From the NCBI GenBank assembly GCA_014871385.1, contig CM026426.1:46305611-46369610 (forward strand): a DNA stretch of 64,000 nucleotides, in the 5' to 3' direction. Position 1 is the stretch's first letter. Each line of letters begins with the position of its first letter. This DNA comes from Ceratodon purpureus. Taxonomy: Eukaryota; Streptophyta; Bryopsida; Pseudoditrichales; Ditrichaceae. Shown here one piece after another: positions 46,101-57,859 of the stretch. The notes under the pieces were generated by a model. It was not told the DNA's origin and did not search any database. It saw nothing but the letters and a program-made list of their open reading frames with translations. The position numbers were made by a program, and so were the translations under genes.

Positions 46101-49100
46101 AGTTATTCCGCATCCGCTCTTTCGGTGTCATGAAGTTAGAAGAATTCAAAGATATTCTAAGCCTAGAGGAGTTTGAAATCTATGTGCAAAACAAACACGC
46201 AAAGGACCGATGGTTCAGCTTGAGAACGAAGGTTTTCATTGCGTTCCTATACCGAGTAAGAATTCATTCCATGACTCAGCAAGTACATTTGTTCTGATCC
46301 TTACTTTAACTAATGCATTTCAAGTAGTTTGTACATTGATTTTAATATATTGCGTTTCCATGTACAGAGAGAGATTGCAGTCGCCTCGGATCAGGCCGCA
46401 AGAGCCTACAAGGAGAACACGCCAATAGAGGATCAATTTGGATCTGGAGTTTGGGATGCGATGACGACAGCATCAAACAACTTCATCGATGCCGTCAAGA
46501 AGAAGGACTTCACCAAGTACTTGGCCATTGCGAATCCCAAAAATGGTGACGACTTCCTTGCCGAGGTGAATCCTTAATCACTTCATCTTAAGCTATTTTG
46601 TTCTTATCTCCTATGTTATCTTGATTTCATAATGCTAACAGTTCTGTTCTAATTGCAGATTAACCGCCACTTCAGCGATCTCAACAAACCTGAGATGACA
46701 TTGGACAAGCTGCAGAAGATTGTGCAGGCGGCAGTTGAACCGAAGTACAAAGCTCGTTGGTTGAGGTGGTGGAACTTCTCTCCGACTTCAAGGCAGTCTT
46801 ATAGGTTCCCACCACCGGAGTTCAAGGAAGCTGACCTCGACCGTTGGCTAAACAGGGCTTCATTCTGGGCAGGGGTATGCTCCCTTATTTCCAGAACTGA
46901 TAATGTCTTTGTCATTCTGTCACTTTGATTGTCGTAGTCTAATTCTGCTGACTGTCTCTTGTAGTTGGAAGAAGCGGTCATCCAAGAGTTCGAGGATATG
47001 TGTAAGGCTAAGGAGCTGGACATCAACTGGAATGCCTCCTTTGATGTTCAGCGACCGGGCGATTACGTGGAGAGCTGGCGTATTCTGCTTTGGGACAGAG
47101 CATTCCCGGCATTCCTTGGATCCAAGGCGAAGAAGACTTTTGATAAGAAGACGATTTTCACGAAATTCCCTGGAACGGAAGATGTTGTCAAGCGAGTCAT
47201 CTACCGGTATGAATCTTTACTCAAACATGTGTGCATTTCAAAACCTACAGTTCGTCTCTCCCACATACTAAGTATTTTAAAATTGGCCCACACTAGGTAC
47301 TTCAAGAGAGAGCTTCTTCCAAAAGGCGCCGTCACTGTCCAACAACTCCCGAAGTACTTTCCTTTATGGATCCAGAGAGGCTCGGACCAGTGTATCTACT
47401 CTCCTCAGCAATTGAAGAGGTACAAAGCTCCCCACTTGGAGGCAGGATGTTGGTATCTAGATTGCCTCCGTGGTTTTACAGTTGATTCTGAGGCCGATGT
47501 CAAATCATTACTTGATCTTCAAGCGCCGGTCGTTGAAGACTCCAATGAAGCTTCTGAAGAAGACGAAGAACATCAGAGTCAATCATTTGCACCTCAACCG
47601 AAGAAAGGGAGAGCTCGGCGATTGCGAACTCTGGGTTCAAAGTCACAGACCTCACAAGATACTGAGGCTTAGTCTTCCTCACCAGGGAAGGAGATGGGCA
47701 ACGCTTCTCCAACTATAGACGTCCCAATGCCAACGTTGACCATAGCGAATGCGCCTTCATCCATTGGTGCTTCTGCGATCACGCGAAGTCTCATTGAGCA
47801 GAGGAAGGCCAAACTATATCCTCAAACAACTTCTTCTGCTGGAGCTTCGATTTCCACACATGTTTCCGTCTTCAACTCATCTGTGGATTCCATGTTACGG
47901 CGAAATAAGAGACAGGAGAGAAAAGGTGGCGGCGACCCGGATTGGATCAAGACTCAAGACTTTATTCGCAAGGTATGTTCCGATATTTTGACATTTAATG
48001 GATTCAGCCACCTCTACTCGCTTTGTAGTTTCTAACTCTGCTTTCTTGTTTCCTCAAGTTTGGAGCAGGCCGCGAAAACAGAGTTGGGGACCGGTGCAAA
48101 CAAGAGGACCATCTGGGAGTCGACTTGATCATTGCCAACATCCCTGAGAATCTTCCTGTCCCATCCGTTTTCGTTCCCCCCACGAGTATTCCGCCTTGGA
48201 ACTCTCGCCCCAAGGATTATGTGTACGACATCTTCCGTTTTGCAGATTCATACCTGCAGAGAGATGGTGCCCTCTGCCTCATCTACAACACTGATCAGAA
48301 TGTGGTTAAGGATATCGAGGAAGAAGCTGAGGGTGGTGACTTCGTGCTTTTCAAGGACTGGTGGGGCGTCAATGTACTCGGCCTGTCTTCTCCTACGAAC
48401 CCCGAGAACTTGGTAATTCCCCTAAACATACCCTTCTCTTTACTTACTGATAACCCTTCCGCTTAATTTTACTCACTAGTTTTGCTTGACTGCAGACTAT
48501 GAGGTTCTGGATTCGCATCTACGTTCGTAGTGGCAGTACTTTCTCCTTCCAGACGAAGAATTCCGAGTTGATACATGGGGTCCTCAACATTACCGAGAGT
48601 GATGCCATTTTCAACTTCACCGATGTGGAATCGCAGCTCATGAATGGGGAGGTGCCGTGGAGAGGCCCAAGGGAGAAAGCCCCTGAGATGATGCAGGGAA
48701 TAATTGAGGAGCTGTCAAAGCCCGGCGACATAGTCCTTGATTGGAATGCTGGGACAGGTAACTCTTCATACATATCTCTGCTTAATTATTCCTCTCATTT
48801 TTTCCACAGTTTCTCATTTCTTTGTTTCTCTCCGAGTTTCAGGGGCCTCCATCAAGGCTTGCCAGGCTATTGGTCGTCACATTCTAGCTTTTGAGGAGGA
48901 CGAAGCCATATTCAACGCCCTTCTCAAACCGTGCATGGCTAGACCATCAGCCATGGGCCCTCCTAAACATCCAAGGCCGGCAGCAGCAGGCGAAGCGCCT
49001 CCAAAGAGAGCAAGACCTGACAAGTGGTGTAAGTCTTCTATTCTTTGTTCAAATTATCCAAGCATTGCTTCTCTTTGCTAACCTACGTACTCGATCTAAC

Positions 49101-49390
49101 CACAATTGGTTCTCTATTGCAGAGTAGTTTCAGCAACACCGCCACGTGGGCCAACATCAGTGTCCACTCCATCGTGACGTCTTCATTCCAGCCCGATTCA
49201 GCCTTTCATACTTCCGGACTACGCAGAGGGCTTAGCACAGGCGTTTCAATCTGGAGCCCTTACATACGTTCCTAGTCGGCCAACTACTTTTGATCCCAGG
49301 GCCCTTATATTCGTCGATGACGAGGCTGTAGAAGGAGATTCGGAGTCATCGTGTTCTGAGAGTGAAAGTAGCGACTGTAGCATGTTGTGA
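43147..49390 (+). CDS. ParB-like plus beta-class amino-methyltransferase fusion protein, copy 1
   Basis: Proposed exons: 43,147-43,452; 44,624-44,683; 44,816-about 45,206; 45,376-45,968; 46,060-46,255; 46,368-46,565; 46,659-46,874; 46,965-47,206; 47,297-47,972; 48,059-48,412; 48,496-48,757; 48,843-49,028; 49,125-49,390. From exon 4 on the GT-AG borders keep one frame; linking exons 1-3 to it is less sure. Features: an acidic N-terminus, CTD-like heptads (44,970-45,032), a ParB/DGQHR-type block FFVWEGNHRLSAWLQ, and a conserved middle (FTKYLAIANPKNGDDF). A methylase domain follows in beta-class order: DLIIANIPENLP in the motif IV position, later EELSKPGDIVLDWNAGTG as motif I, then QAIGRHILAFEEDEA. 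Motif IV lacks DPPY/SPPY and motif I lacks the usual Phe, so catalysis is doubtful. In-frame TAG at 45,517 and 47,670 (Gln-compatible) and TGA at 49,175 (Arg-compatible). The C-terminus is acidic and Ser-rich, ending at TGA. Confidence 0.65.
44160..44450. repeat. pyrimidine-rich CTCCCTNTCCC repeat in intron 1
   Basis: Irregular CTCCCT/TCTCCCTATCCC units on the plus strand within the first intron of the ParB-methyltransferase gene. Confidence 0.7.
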
Positions 49391-49668
49391 GTAGGAAGGA
49401 GGCTTCGGTCTATTGTTGTATTCATTTGATTTAATTGGAGTTTTATTGCATATTACTTTGTCTTCTCTACTGCAAACATCCTAAACTTGTTATGATTGTC
49501 ATATCCAATTCGTCTCCGTGTATGTAAAGGATGAAATGTCACAACTGTAATGCTCAACATGTACCATGAACAATGAAATGTTAAAACATATATATGCTCC
49601 AAAATATATATATATTCCTGTAATTAATTTCTTAATCATTCAAACTCTCACCCTAAACCGTAGCCATG

Positions 49669-50235
49669 TTACCTATTCTTGGGAGAGATCCAGATACCAT
49701 CTCTCGGAGAAATTTTCTCTCCTTCCGGCACATCCAAGACCTCATTCCCATTGGCCCATAGCAATGTCCTCAACTGATCTAACTCGACGCAACTAAGTTC
49801 TCCAAGGGACGCTGTCTTTAACCTCTCGTTGTAAATTCGAGTTGCAAGTTTCCAAGAACTCCTAAAAACACTCCAGTTGATGTTGAACCGATTAACTTCG
49901 TATTCCTCCTTCGGACTCCAATGGCGACCCTCGTACGAAAAGTAATCCCACCGTGCTAACCGAAGGCATGCGAATTCAGGACTGCTGTCAATCTCACGCT
50001 TCCAACTCTTCAACACAGCACGAGCGTTCTCAACGTCTTCAAACGTGATAACAGTCGGAGGAGTCCAACCCTGCGTCGCACTACTATCTATATGATCTCA
50101 GGGGTTAGACCCGTCCGCCATCCGCTTAAGCAAATCCTGTAAAATCATTTCACAGGCAACGACCTCAAATGATTCTCCCATACCTTAAAACAACTCCCTA
50201 GCAAGTACACGCTTAAGTTCGACAGAAATGATTGA
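49669..50235 (-). pseudogene. convergent ORF downstream of the methyltransferase, copy 1
   Basis: Minus-strand protein of about 188 residues: VELKRVLARELF, MILQDLLKRMADG, WTPPTVITFEDVENARAV, LKSWKREIDSSPEFACLRL, then EYEVNRFNINWSVFRSSWKL and a stop at 49,669. Two stops (TAA near 50,185 and TGA near 50,099) are absent from copy 2, which reads ELFEGMG and NPWDLIG there, so copy 1 is damaged at its start and copy 2 at its end. No domain recognised. Conservation between copies suggests it was a real gene of the unit. Confidence 0.5.
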
Positions 50236-50543
50236 GCTTATACAACTTCAAGGACGTCTGCTAAGGCTTATATAGATTCTTGCTTGACACTTAAGCTAGG
50301 AATGCTCTTATCTAAAGACGGAGATTTCTTCGGCGAAGACAAACAGTGAGACTTGGTGTACATCTTGGTTTCTGCTACTCCATTATTGTACACGGACTCT
50401 GAAATATTCCACGAACTTTTAAGACCATTTCTTTTTGGTGGTTTCGAGTTCCCTTATTCCTAGAATTATCTATATTATCTAAAAACATCATGCTGGAATA
50501 CTCGTATCTAGATATAATAAGGGACCAAATCTAAAGGAATAAT

Positions 50544-50933
50544 CTAGTCTTTACGGTAGTAATCCTTCGGGGGATATACAGTCCAACTCTTGTCGATATC
50601 AAACCAGCAAGTTTCGCCATCCGATATGATCACTTCGGGCAGCTGAACAACTGGATTCTCATCGACGGTGGATGGCAAGGGATACGGGATTAGGGACAAC
50701 TCCATAATAAGGAGAAGCTCATTCGTACAAAGCACTGTCCAACGCCATTCACCTTCACCAACATGGAGGCTTCCGATGTGCCTAAACGGTGGCAGGTCCA
50801 TGCCTCGTTCCTTGGCGCGCTCCACCTCCAGCAGCTAGGGCCGCAGCTCCTCATAACTCGCCGGTGCCTTTCGGGGCAAACCTACAACCGCTCTCGTCGT
50901 CCTCGAACTTGCATTACGCACCTTCCGCATCAC
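50544..50933 (-). CDS. hypothetical protein, minus strand
   Basis: Open frame from MRKVRNASSRTTRAV (about 50,933) to YYRKD-TAA at 50,544, with one in-frame TAG at 50,835-50,837 (Gln-compatible, ELRP-stop-LLEVE). It contains WRWTVLCTNELLLIME, VVQLPEVIISDGETCWFDID and TVYPPKDYY. Not recognised. It lies upstream, in the same orientation, of the ORF ending at 49,669 and could be its 5' exon. Confidence 0.35.
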
Positions 50934-51584
50934 GCAACACACTAAATTGTTGTAGTCTTAAAACGTTCCGCGCAAGCTTGCAAATTGACCCCCCCGAACT
51001 CCTATGCTACCTTCGCATACAACACAGAATGCCAAGGACTGTGTCACTATCCAAATACGCCACCTAGGAACAAGCTCAAGAAACCAAGAGTGACCTCCTT
51101 CTGTGGAACCCAGCTTACCAAGTGCTGTTTCATGATGAGAATCTCTTACTTATATCACTCAAATGAAGAAGCTTCGCTGCCTAGGAAGAGAGAGTAATCT
51201 TCGATGAAGACAAGGACTCTAACAAGGTATATCTTGGTTTCAGCAGTTCAGATATTATATACAAATTTTGAAATATTCCAGGAAGTTTTCAAACCTTGCC
51301 TCCTTTATGTTCTGTGAAAGTTGTTTTTTTCCTTGTGCATTTACATAATCCTATGAAAGAATTATTTGTTTGATCTAAAACTTAACGCCTGATCATTGTA
51401 TCTTGCCTAAATCTATGAGAAATATAACAAAATATATGCATGACGTCATCATGACATCAGCCCTAATTTGTATCTTAGAGAACAAACGTAATAAATTCTT
51501 ACCAGAGATAACCCTGATTCCACGGTAATATACTCTTTTCCTAAAAAAACTGTCAAAATCAAGCCTTAATTTAGTAATTTTTCC
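50934..51584. other. repeat-bearing spacer of the tandem unit
   Basis: A block containing TATATCTTGGTTTCAGCAG...GAAATATTCCA(C/G)GAA occurs at about 51,225-51,290 and again near 50,360-50,420 and 54,600-54,665. 51,435-51,584 (CATGACGTCATCATGACATCAGCC onward) is repeated at 54,817-54,954. No gene. Confidence 0.6.
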
Positions 51585-51700
51585 AGGGTTATAGGGTCTA
51601 CTTTGCTTTTGAAAATTTGGCTACTTGTCATTTCTGTGCTCTCCATTCTGTGCTCTCCGCTCTCCGCTCTACGCTCTCCGCTCACATACAAACTTTCCCC
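51585..51700 (+). repeat. GTGCTCTCCGCTCTCCGC minisatellite, second copy
   Basis: GGGTTATAGGGTCTACTTT, then GTGCTCTCCATTCTGTGCTC units, then CTCACATACAAACTTTCCCC. It directly abuts the middle of exon 6 of the second methyltransferase copy. Confidence 0.8.
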
Positions 51701-51714
51701 CTACCTCAACAAGA

Positions 51715-54190
51715 CACCCGAGGATGAGCAGTCTGCAAGTGCGGTTTGGGATGTCATGAATGAGGCATCACATAGAATGGTCGAATCCATCAAGAAGAAG
51801 GACTTTACCAAGTACTTGGCCATTGCAAATCCCAAGAATGGTGACGACTTCCTCAATGAGATGACTCTCTCATCATTGTTACGTTCATTATTTTGTATCC
51901 CTACAACAAATTCTGTATTAATACTTATCAAAACTTCGGAACTTCTTGCAGATCAATCGCCATTTCAGTGACAACTCTAAACCTGAGATGTCACTCGATA
52001 AGCTTCAGAAGATTGTTCCAGCGGCCGTTGAGGCCAAATACAAAGCTCGTTGGTTGAGGTGGTGGAACTCATCTCCGAGTTCCCGCATGTCTTACAGATT
52101 TCTACCACTTCGAATTCAAGGATACCGAATTCGACCCCTCGTTGAACAGGGCTTCATTCTGGGCTGGGGAAAGTTTCATAAAAAAACCTTCCCAATTCCA
52201 TGTTCTTTTATTATCTTAATGAATTCTTTCTCGTTGCTACTGATATGAATTCTGTATTACAATTGGAGGAAGCCGTCATCAACAAAGTCGAGGACATATG
52301 GAAGGCGGAGAACCTCGATATCAATTGGAGGGCATTACCTGATGTCCAACAGACGGGCAATTATGTGGAGAGTTCACGTATTGTGTTGTGGGACAAGGCC
52401 TTCCCTACGTTCATTGGAAAGAAGGCTGAGAAGCCCTTCGACAAGAAGGCCAACTTTGCTGAATTCCCTAGAACCGCTCAGGTTGTCAACCGTGTTACTT
52501 ACCGATACGTTACCTAACTTAATTGCATTTGCATTTTATAATTTTCCCTCTATTTCTTACTAATAGTAACCTTCTAAATGTCTTCCTTTAGGTACTTCAA
52601 GCGAGAGCTTCTATTGAAGTGGGCCATCACGGTCCAGCAGCTCCCGAAGTACTTCAGCGCTTGGACGCAGAGAAGCACGGACTAGTGTATCTATTCTCCC
52701 TAGCAGTTGAAAAGGTACAAAGCTACTCACCTGGAAGCTGGATGCTGGAATCTTGATTGTTCTGGTGGTTTCACTATTGACTCGGAGGTGGACGTCAAGA
52801 TACTACACGATGGGGGTGAGGTGGTGGTCGAAGACTCAATGGATGGTGCAGAGGATCACAAAGGATAGCAGGATCAATCATCTGCTCCTCCACCGAAGAA
52901 AGGGAGAGGGCGGCGACTTAAATCACTACGTTCTCAATCAGAGGCATCACAGCTAACCGGTGCGGAGTCTTCCGCGTCAGGGCAAAAGGCACCAGAGCCT
53001 TCTCCAGGTAATGTCGTTACGAAGCCTTCTTCAACTTCTTCGCCGGCTCCTTCCTCGATCAGTGCTTCCGAGATCACCAGAAGTCTCCTTGTGCAGAGGA
53101 AAACCAAGCAATTTCCGCAGACTACGTCTTCCGCTGGAACTCCAAAGTCCACACATGCGTATGTCATCAACTCCTTTGTGGATTCGGTTCTGCTTCGACA
53201 CAAGGAACTCGCTGACGTGGGTGGCGATCACGAATGGAACAAGGCTCTAGACATTGTTCAAATGGTATGCTCCTTTGTTTAGGGCTTTCCCTTTAATACG
53301 TACATTAGTGTAAATCTCATAATGTCTAACTCTGTTTTCTTGTTACCTCAAGTTTGGAGCAGGCCGCGAGAACCGAGTTCCGCCTAGATGCAAAGAGCAA
53401 AATCACTTGGAATTCGACTTGATCATTGCCGACATTCCTGAGAATCTTCCGGTCCCTACGATATCCAATCCCCCCTACGTCACTCTATCTTGGAACAAAT
53501 GTCATAAGGAGTATTTGGAGGACCTCTTCGAATTTGCAAGACATTACTTGCAGTATAATGGTGCTCTTTGCATAATCCAGAACAACGACCAAAAACTTGC
53601 TACGTGGATTTCTGAAATGGCTAACCTTGATGGCTTCGTGCAACACCAAGACTGGTGGGGCTTCAATGCACTAGGCTTGGCTCACCCTACGATCCCCGGC
53701 TCCTTGGTATGTACATCATAATCATTCTTTATCTTTGTATTCTACTAAGCTTTCTTATTAATTATACTCACATTTTTTGGTGACACGCAGTCTCTTCGAT
53801 TCTCGGTGCGCGTCTTCATTCATGGTGGTCATCCCCCATCCAAGTTCTCTTTTCAAACGAAGAAATCCGATGTCGTATACAACGACCTCCACATTACCGA
53901 GAGTGATGCCATTCTCAACTTCACCGATGTGGAATTGCAGCACATGAATGGGGAGGTGCCGTGGAGAGGCCCAAGAGAGAAAGCCCTTGAGATGATGCAG
54001 GGCGTAATTGAGGAGATGTCCAAGCCCAGTGACATAGTCTTTGAGTGGATGGCAGGAAAAGGTAATCCTTCATTAACAGTTTCTGCATTTCCAATCCTCC
54101 GATTTTCTCTACAGGGGCTCACTTCTTTCTTGTGCTACGTGTTTCAGGTGCCTCCATCAAGGCTTGCCAGAGTATTGGTCGTCATATTAT
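51715..54190 (+). pseudogene. ParB-methyltransferase gene, truncated second copy
   Basis: Begins mid-exon (TPEDEQSASAVWDVM, compare TPIEDQFGSGVWDAM in copy 1) right after the minisatellite, so the heptad and ParB parts are missing. The donor after FLNE is mutated (GAG|ATGACT against GAG|GTGAAT), a 1-base deletion follows YRFLPL, and other stops occur near 52,683 and 52,868. The methylase region is clear: DLIIADIPENLPVP, DWWGFNALGL, EVPWRGPREKALEMMQGVIEE, VFEWMAGKG, then ASIKACQSIGRHI, where it fuses to the reversed ORF of the next segment. Motif IV is again DIPE, so the loss of DPPY predates the duplication. Confidence 0.75.
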
Positions 54191-54478
54191 ATCCCACCTC
54201 GCTAGCCGAAGGCATGCGTCATCAGGACTGCTGTCAATCTCACACTTCCAACTCTTCGACACAGCACGAGCGTTCTCGACGTCTTCAAACGTGATTACAG
54301 TCAAAAGAGTCCAACCCTGCGTTGCACTACTACCTATAAGATCCCAAGGGTTGGGCCCATCTGCCATCCGCTTAAGCAAATCCTGTAAAATCTTTTCACA
54401 GGCAACGACCTCAAATGAATTGCCCATACCTTCAAACAACTCCCTAGCAAGTACAAGCTTAAGTTCTACGGAAACCAT
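54182..54478 (-). pseudogene. convergent ORF, truncated second copy
   Basis: Starts MVSVELKLVLARELF at 54,478. Matches copy 1 through DDACLRLARWD, then is cut by a deletion that fuses it to the methyltransferase end. It preserves the start codon lost in copy 1. Confidence 0.6.
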
Positions 54479-54954
54479 TGAGCTAATACAACTTCAAGGA
54501 CGTCTGCCAAGGTGTATATAGATGGTTGCTTGACACTTAAGCTAGGAATGGTCTTATCTAAAGACGTAGAATTCTTCGACCAAGACATGCAGTATGACTT
54601 GGTATACATCTTGGTTTCAGCAACTCCATTATTGTACACGAACTCTGAAATATTCCACGAAGTTTTAAGACCGCTTCCTTTTGCTTGTTTCGAGTTCTCT
54701 TTTTCCTAGAATTATCTATATTATTTATTCAATATTTAATGTTCTGATCTGAAAACATGATGCTGGAATACTTGTATCTTCATCCAAAAAGGAACCAACT
54801 CTAAAGGATTGTATGCATGACGTCATCATGACATCAGCCCCAATTTGTATCTTAGAAAAGAAACGTAAGAAATTCTTACCAGAGAGAACCCTGAATTCCA
54901 CGGTATTACACTCTTTTCCTTAAAAAAGTAACAAACTAATGCCTTTTTTAGTAT
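54479..54954. other. second copy of the unit spacer
   Basis: Matches 50,236-50,470 and 51,421-51,584 in order (CTTAAGCTAGGAATG, GAAATATTCCACGAA, CATGACGTCATCATGACATC), showing that the whole unit was duplicated in tandem and the second copy shortened. No gene. Confidence 0.65.
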
Positions 54955-55067
54955 TTTTCCACGCTTATAGGGTCTACTTTACTTTTGAAAATTTCGCTAA
55001 TTGTCAATTCTGTGCTCTCCATTCTGTGCTCTCCGCTCTCCGCTTACATACGAACTTTCCCCTTGGA
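54955..55067 (+). repeat. GTGCTCTCCGCTCTCCGC minisatellite, third copy
   Basis: GCTTATAGGGTCTACTTTAC, then GTGCTCTCC units, then TACGAACTTTCCCC. It directly abuts the broken transposase of element F. Confidence 0.8.
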
Positions 55068-57778
55068 GATACAACTTCTTCGGCAAAGGAACAGCAGGCC
55101 TACCAGGCAGAGGTGGAGTGAGTGGCTCATCTCTAGAAGGTAGAATTGAGGAGATGCAACGTGACGATCCATGCATTAGCGCTTCAAAGAATTCATTCTA
55201 TGGCGGAGCCTCAAAGAGTGTTTTTGACTCCCGGACAGGTAGTCTCTCCAAGGCACGAAATACCCTGCACAACGAGGAGATTGTGAAATTTGGGTCTCTT
55301 GGTCGTAGGGCAGTTGCATAGTTTGCGTAGGCGCCATCTCTGTGTCCGTGAGTCAGCATTCCAGTACAGGAAATCGGAATTTGACCAAGCCCCGCCGTAG
55401 CCTTCGTGATATGTTGCATCCGGGGGATCGCTGTTTTCGATGTGTCCATCTTATCGTGTATGATGCAAAGGAACTCAGTAGGACTCTGTATAGATTAGGT
55501 TGTCCATCCGTAATAAATCTTGCGACAAGCTCGTTGATAGTTCAAATGCCTGTTCCTATCCTCTGTCAAGCTCTGCCACTCGTCCGATCCTCTAGAATAC
55601 TTTGCAATGAGTTCAACTAGGAAGTTACACTTAGTGCATTTGGTGAAATTACTTCCTACCGCCTTGACCTCAACGTTGCGGAAGTACTCGTTCCTCATGC
55701 GACTAACAGAGGACTGCAAAATCGGCTTCGCGTTGCACAGCTCATTGACCTGAACAGCACAGAGTGAGGCCGATCAGTTGGCCAGTTCGTCATCCAGTCG
55801 GCGGGCCGCCGACGATAGTAATCACTAGAATTCAATAAACTATCCAAGGTGAAAGAAGATGAGGAGGAACTTCCGGCGTTGGCCATTTCGCGCATGTGAT
55901 TCCAGTTCATCGCAGACGGGAGTACTTTGAGGGCGACCACTCTCTTCTTGCCAATCATCCGAAACTCATTGGGCATTTGGTCGGCATTCTCATTAATGAT
56001 AGTGGTCAACGTCGCGCGTGCCTGGATTGTGTGAATCTGGGGACGAAGAACTCCGGAATTTCCGTGACTCCCATTGACACGGCCACTTCTTGCCAAAGTC
56101 TTCTGGTTGTTGTACGCGGATTTTGATACTCCGTGAATAATATACCACGCCACTTTACATACGTCAACGTTTGCAAGAGTAACATAGAGCTTCCGCTTGC
56201 CGAGTATAGTATGTTAGTGCCCTTGCACAGGGAAGGACATCTCTCGCCTCGCCTTGAAGGTTGTTGCGTAAAATCTACGATGAATATGCACAGTATCTTC
56301 CCATCTAAACGTTTGGCAACATCGCTCCTTGCAACACCACTTTGAGCTCACTAAGCGGCATTTAGTAGGGACAACCATTCGACAAAGCTTAGGAGAGGAG
56401 ACGTCACCTTCTTCGCAAACTTTTCTCCTCAACGATCGATAAGCATTCTTTGGAACACCATCTAGACCATCGTCCGCGTCGGCGTCTGCTAAATTCTCGG
56501 AACAGTAAGTAATTATATGAGAAAGAAGGTGACCCCCTTCTAAGCGAGTGTGACTGAGACGCCATCTGAGAGTTGTCATCTGGAGATGATCGTCTTCAGT
56601 GACGAAGGATTCCCCAACCTTTGTATCCCCTAGGACTTCATCATCACATGCCTCGTCTGGTAAACATAATGAATCATTGCTCTACCACGGACTGATAGGT
56701 CATCATTAAGAAGTTCGGCATACCGATTTCTCCAGAGGTGGCGGTCGGGATATGAAGCATTTGGAGTGGAAGGAGTACCCGAGGTCCCGGATTCCGGACC
56801 CCAACTATGATCATCCGTGTCGACGTCGGATTCCCCCTGTCTAGACACATCGGAGTTTATTGGAGATCTAGTCCCCAGATCCTGCTCAGACGGAGCGGAG
56901 TTGCTTTCATCAATTTTCTTCATTGTCGTTCCCCAAGTGAGGTTCCGTCGGCGGGCAGCCGACGGGACATGTACCAGCCAACGCGCCGTTCACAAGTGGA
57001 CATACCTTGTATCCACTCCAAAGTACCAATCGCCCCACAGCACACCCGATCGTTAACACATCCGGTAACTCGCAGAAAGTAGGTCTTTCAGAGAATTCTG
57101 GATTGACGGACGACACTCTCACTATTAGAAAGAAGCTGTGGGGAATCAAGAACCCCTCCCACGTTCCTTTAGGAGAGCACTCCAAAATGACTCGAGCGGC
57201 AACACAACGCTTTGAGCCTCCGGATTCCTCGAGGAGCGCAACTTCCATCTGCTCTGCGAGGTCCAGGAATTCTTGAACGGGCTTGACATCTTCTACAACA
57301 TTCGTCGGCAGGCAGCCGACGGCGTTGATGTCATCTTCTTCCACCTCTTCGAAAGGCCTGAGGTCTGCCGCCTCCCACAATATCATGCGTCCTAAGCAGT
57401 CGCTCAAGGACTTCACACACTCATCCGGAAATGGTATATTCATTTCCATGCTGTCTGAACCTCAATCACTTTTACCATCACCACTATATGATCAAATTCT
57501 ACTACACGTTGGATAACTGCCTTGCGTGCATGATAAAGCCTAGAATGAGTAAGGGCCACAACAACGCCCTTTTTAACCTTCCACCGACCTAATCGGCCAT
57601 TCCTTAGAAACGTCTGGATCGGCTCTACTTCCATTGGATAGAAGTAGAAGACCTCGTTGGTGGACCGCCGATAGGGTTGACGGGAAGTGTTCCCGCCGAC
57701 GGAGAGGACTGTATCCGCCAACGACGAAGACGCCTCGACGGGCAGCTGACGCGGATCGGAAACTCGGAGTGTGCACAA
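55068..57778 (-). pseudogene. transposase-like gene of element F, C-terminally truncated
   Basis: Read on the minus strand from MCTLRVSDPRQLPVE (57,778), through FRNGRLGRWKVKKGVVVALT and VLECSPKGTWEGFL-type sequence with frameshifts near 57,445 and 56,925. A cysteine-rich block CCKERCCQTFRWEDTVHIHR at about 56,310 follows. A frame from 56,153 has SGNSGVLRP-like sequence and KKRVVALKVLPSAMNW, then (after another frame change) KCTKCNFLVELIAKYSRG, HLNYQRACRKIYYGW, FLCIIHDKMDTSKTAIPRMQ and SLCRVFRALERLP. In-frame TAA at 55,495 and TAG at 55,198 are Gln-compatible. The frame ends at PLPKKLYLQ exactly at the minisatellite, where related proteins, as I recall them, continue LDN (a probable catalytic Asp). 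A family I remember from mosses and Selaginella, unnamed here. Confidence 0.5.
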
Positions 57779-57859
57779 AAATAGTATCCGCCGACGAAGA
57801 CGGACACGTCCGCCGACAGAGAATGCAGGGGACCTTTCGTGAAATACAATATGGTGTCC

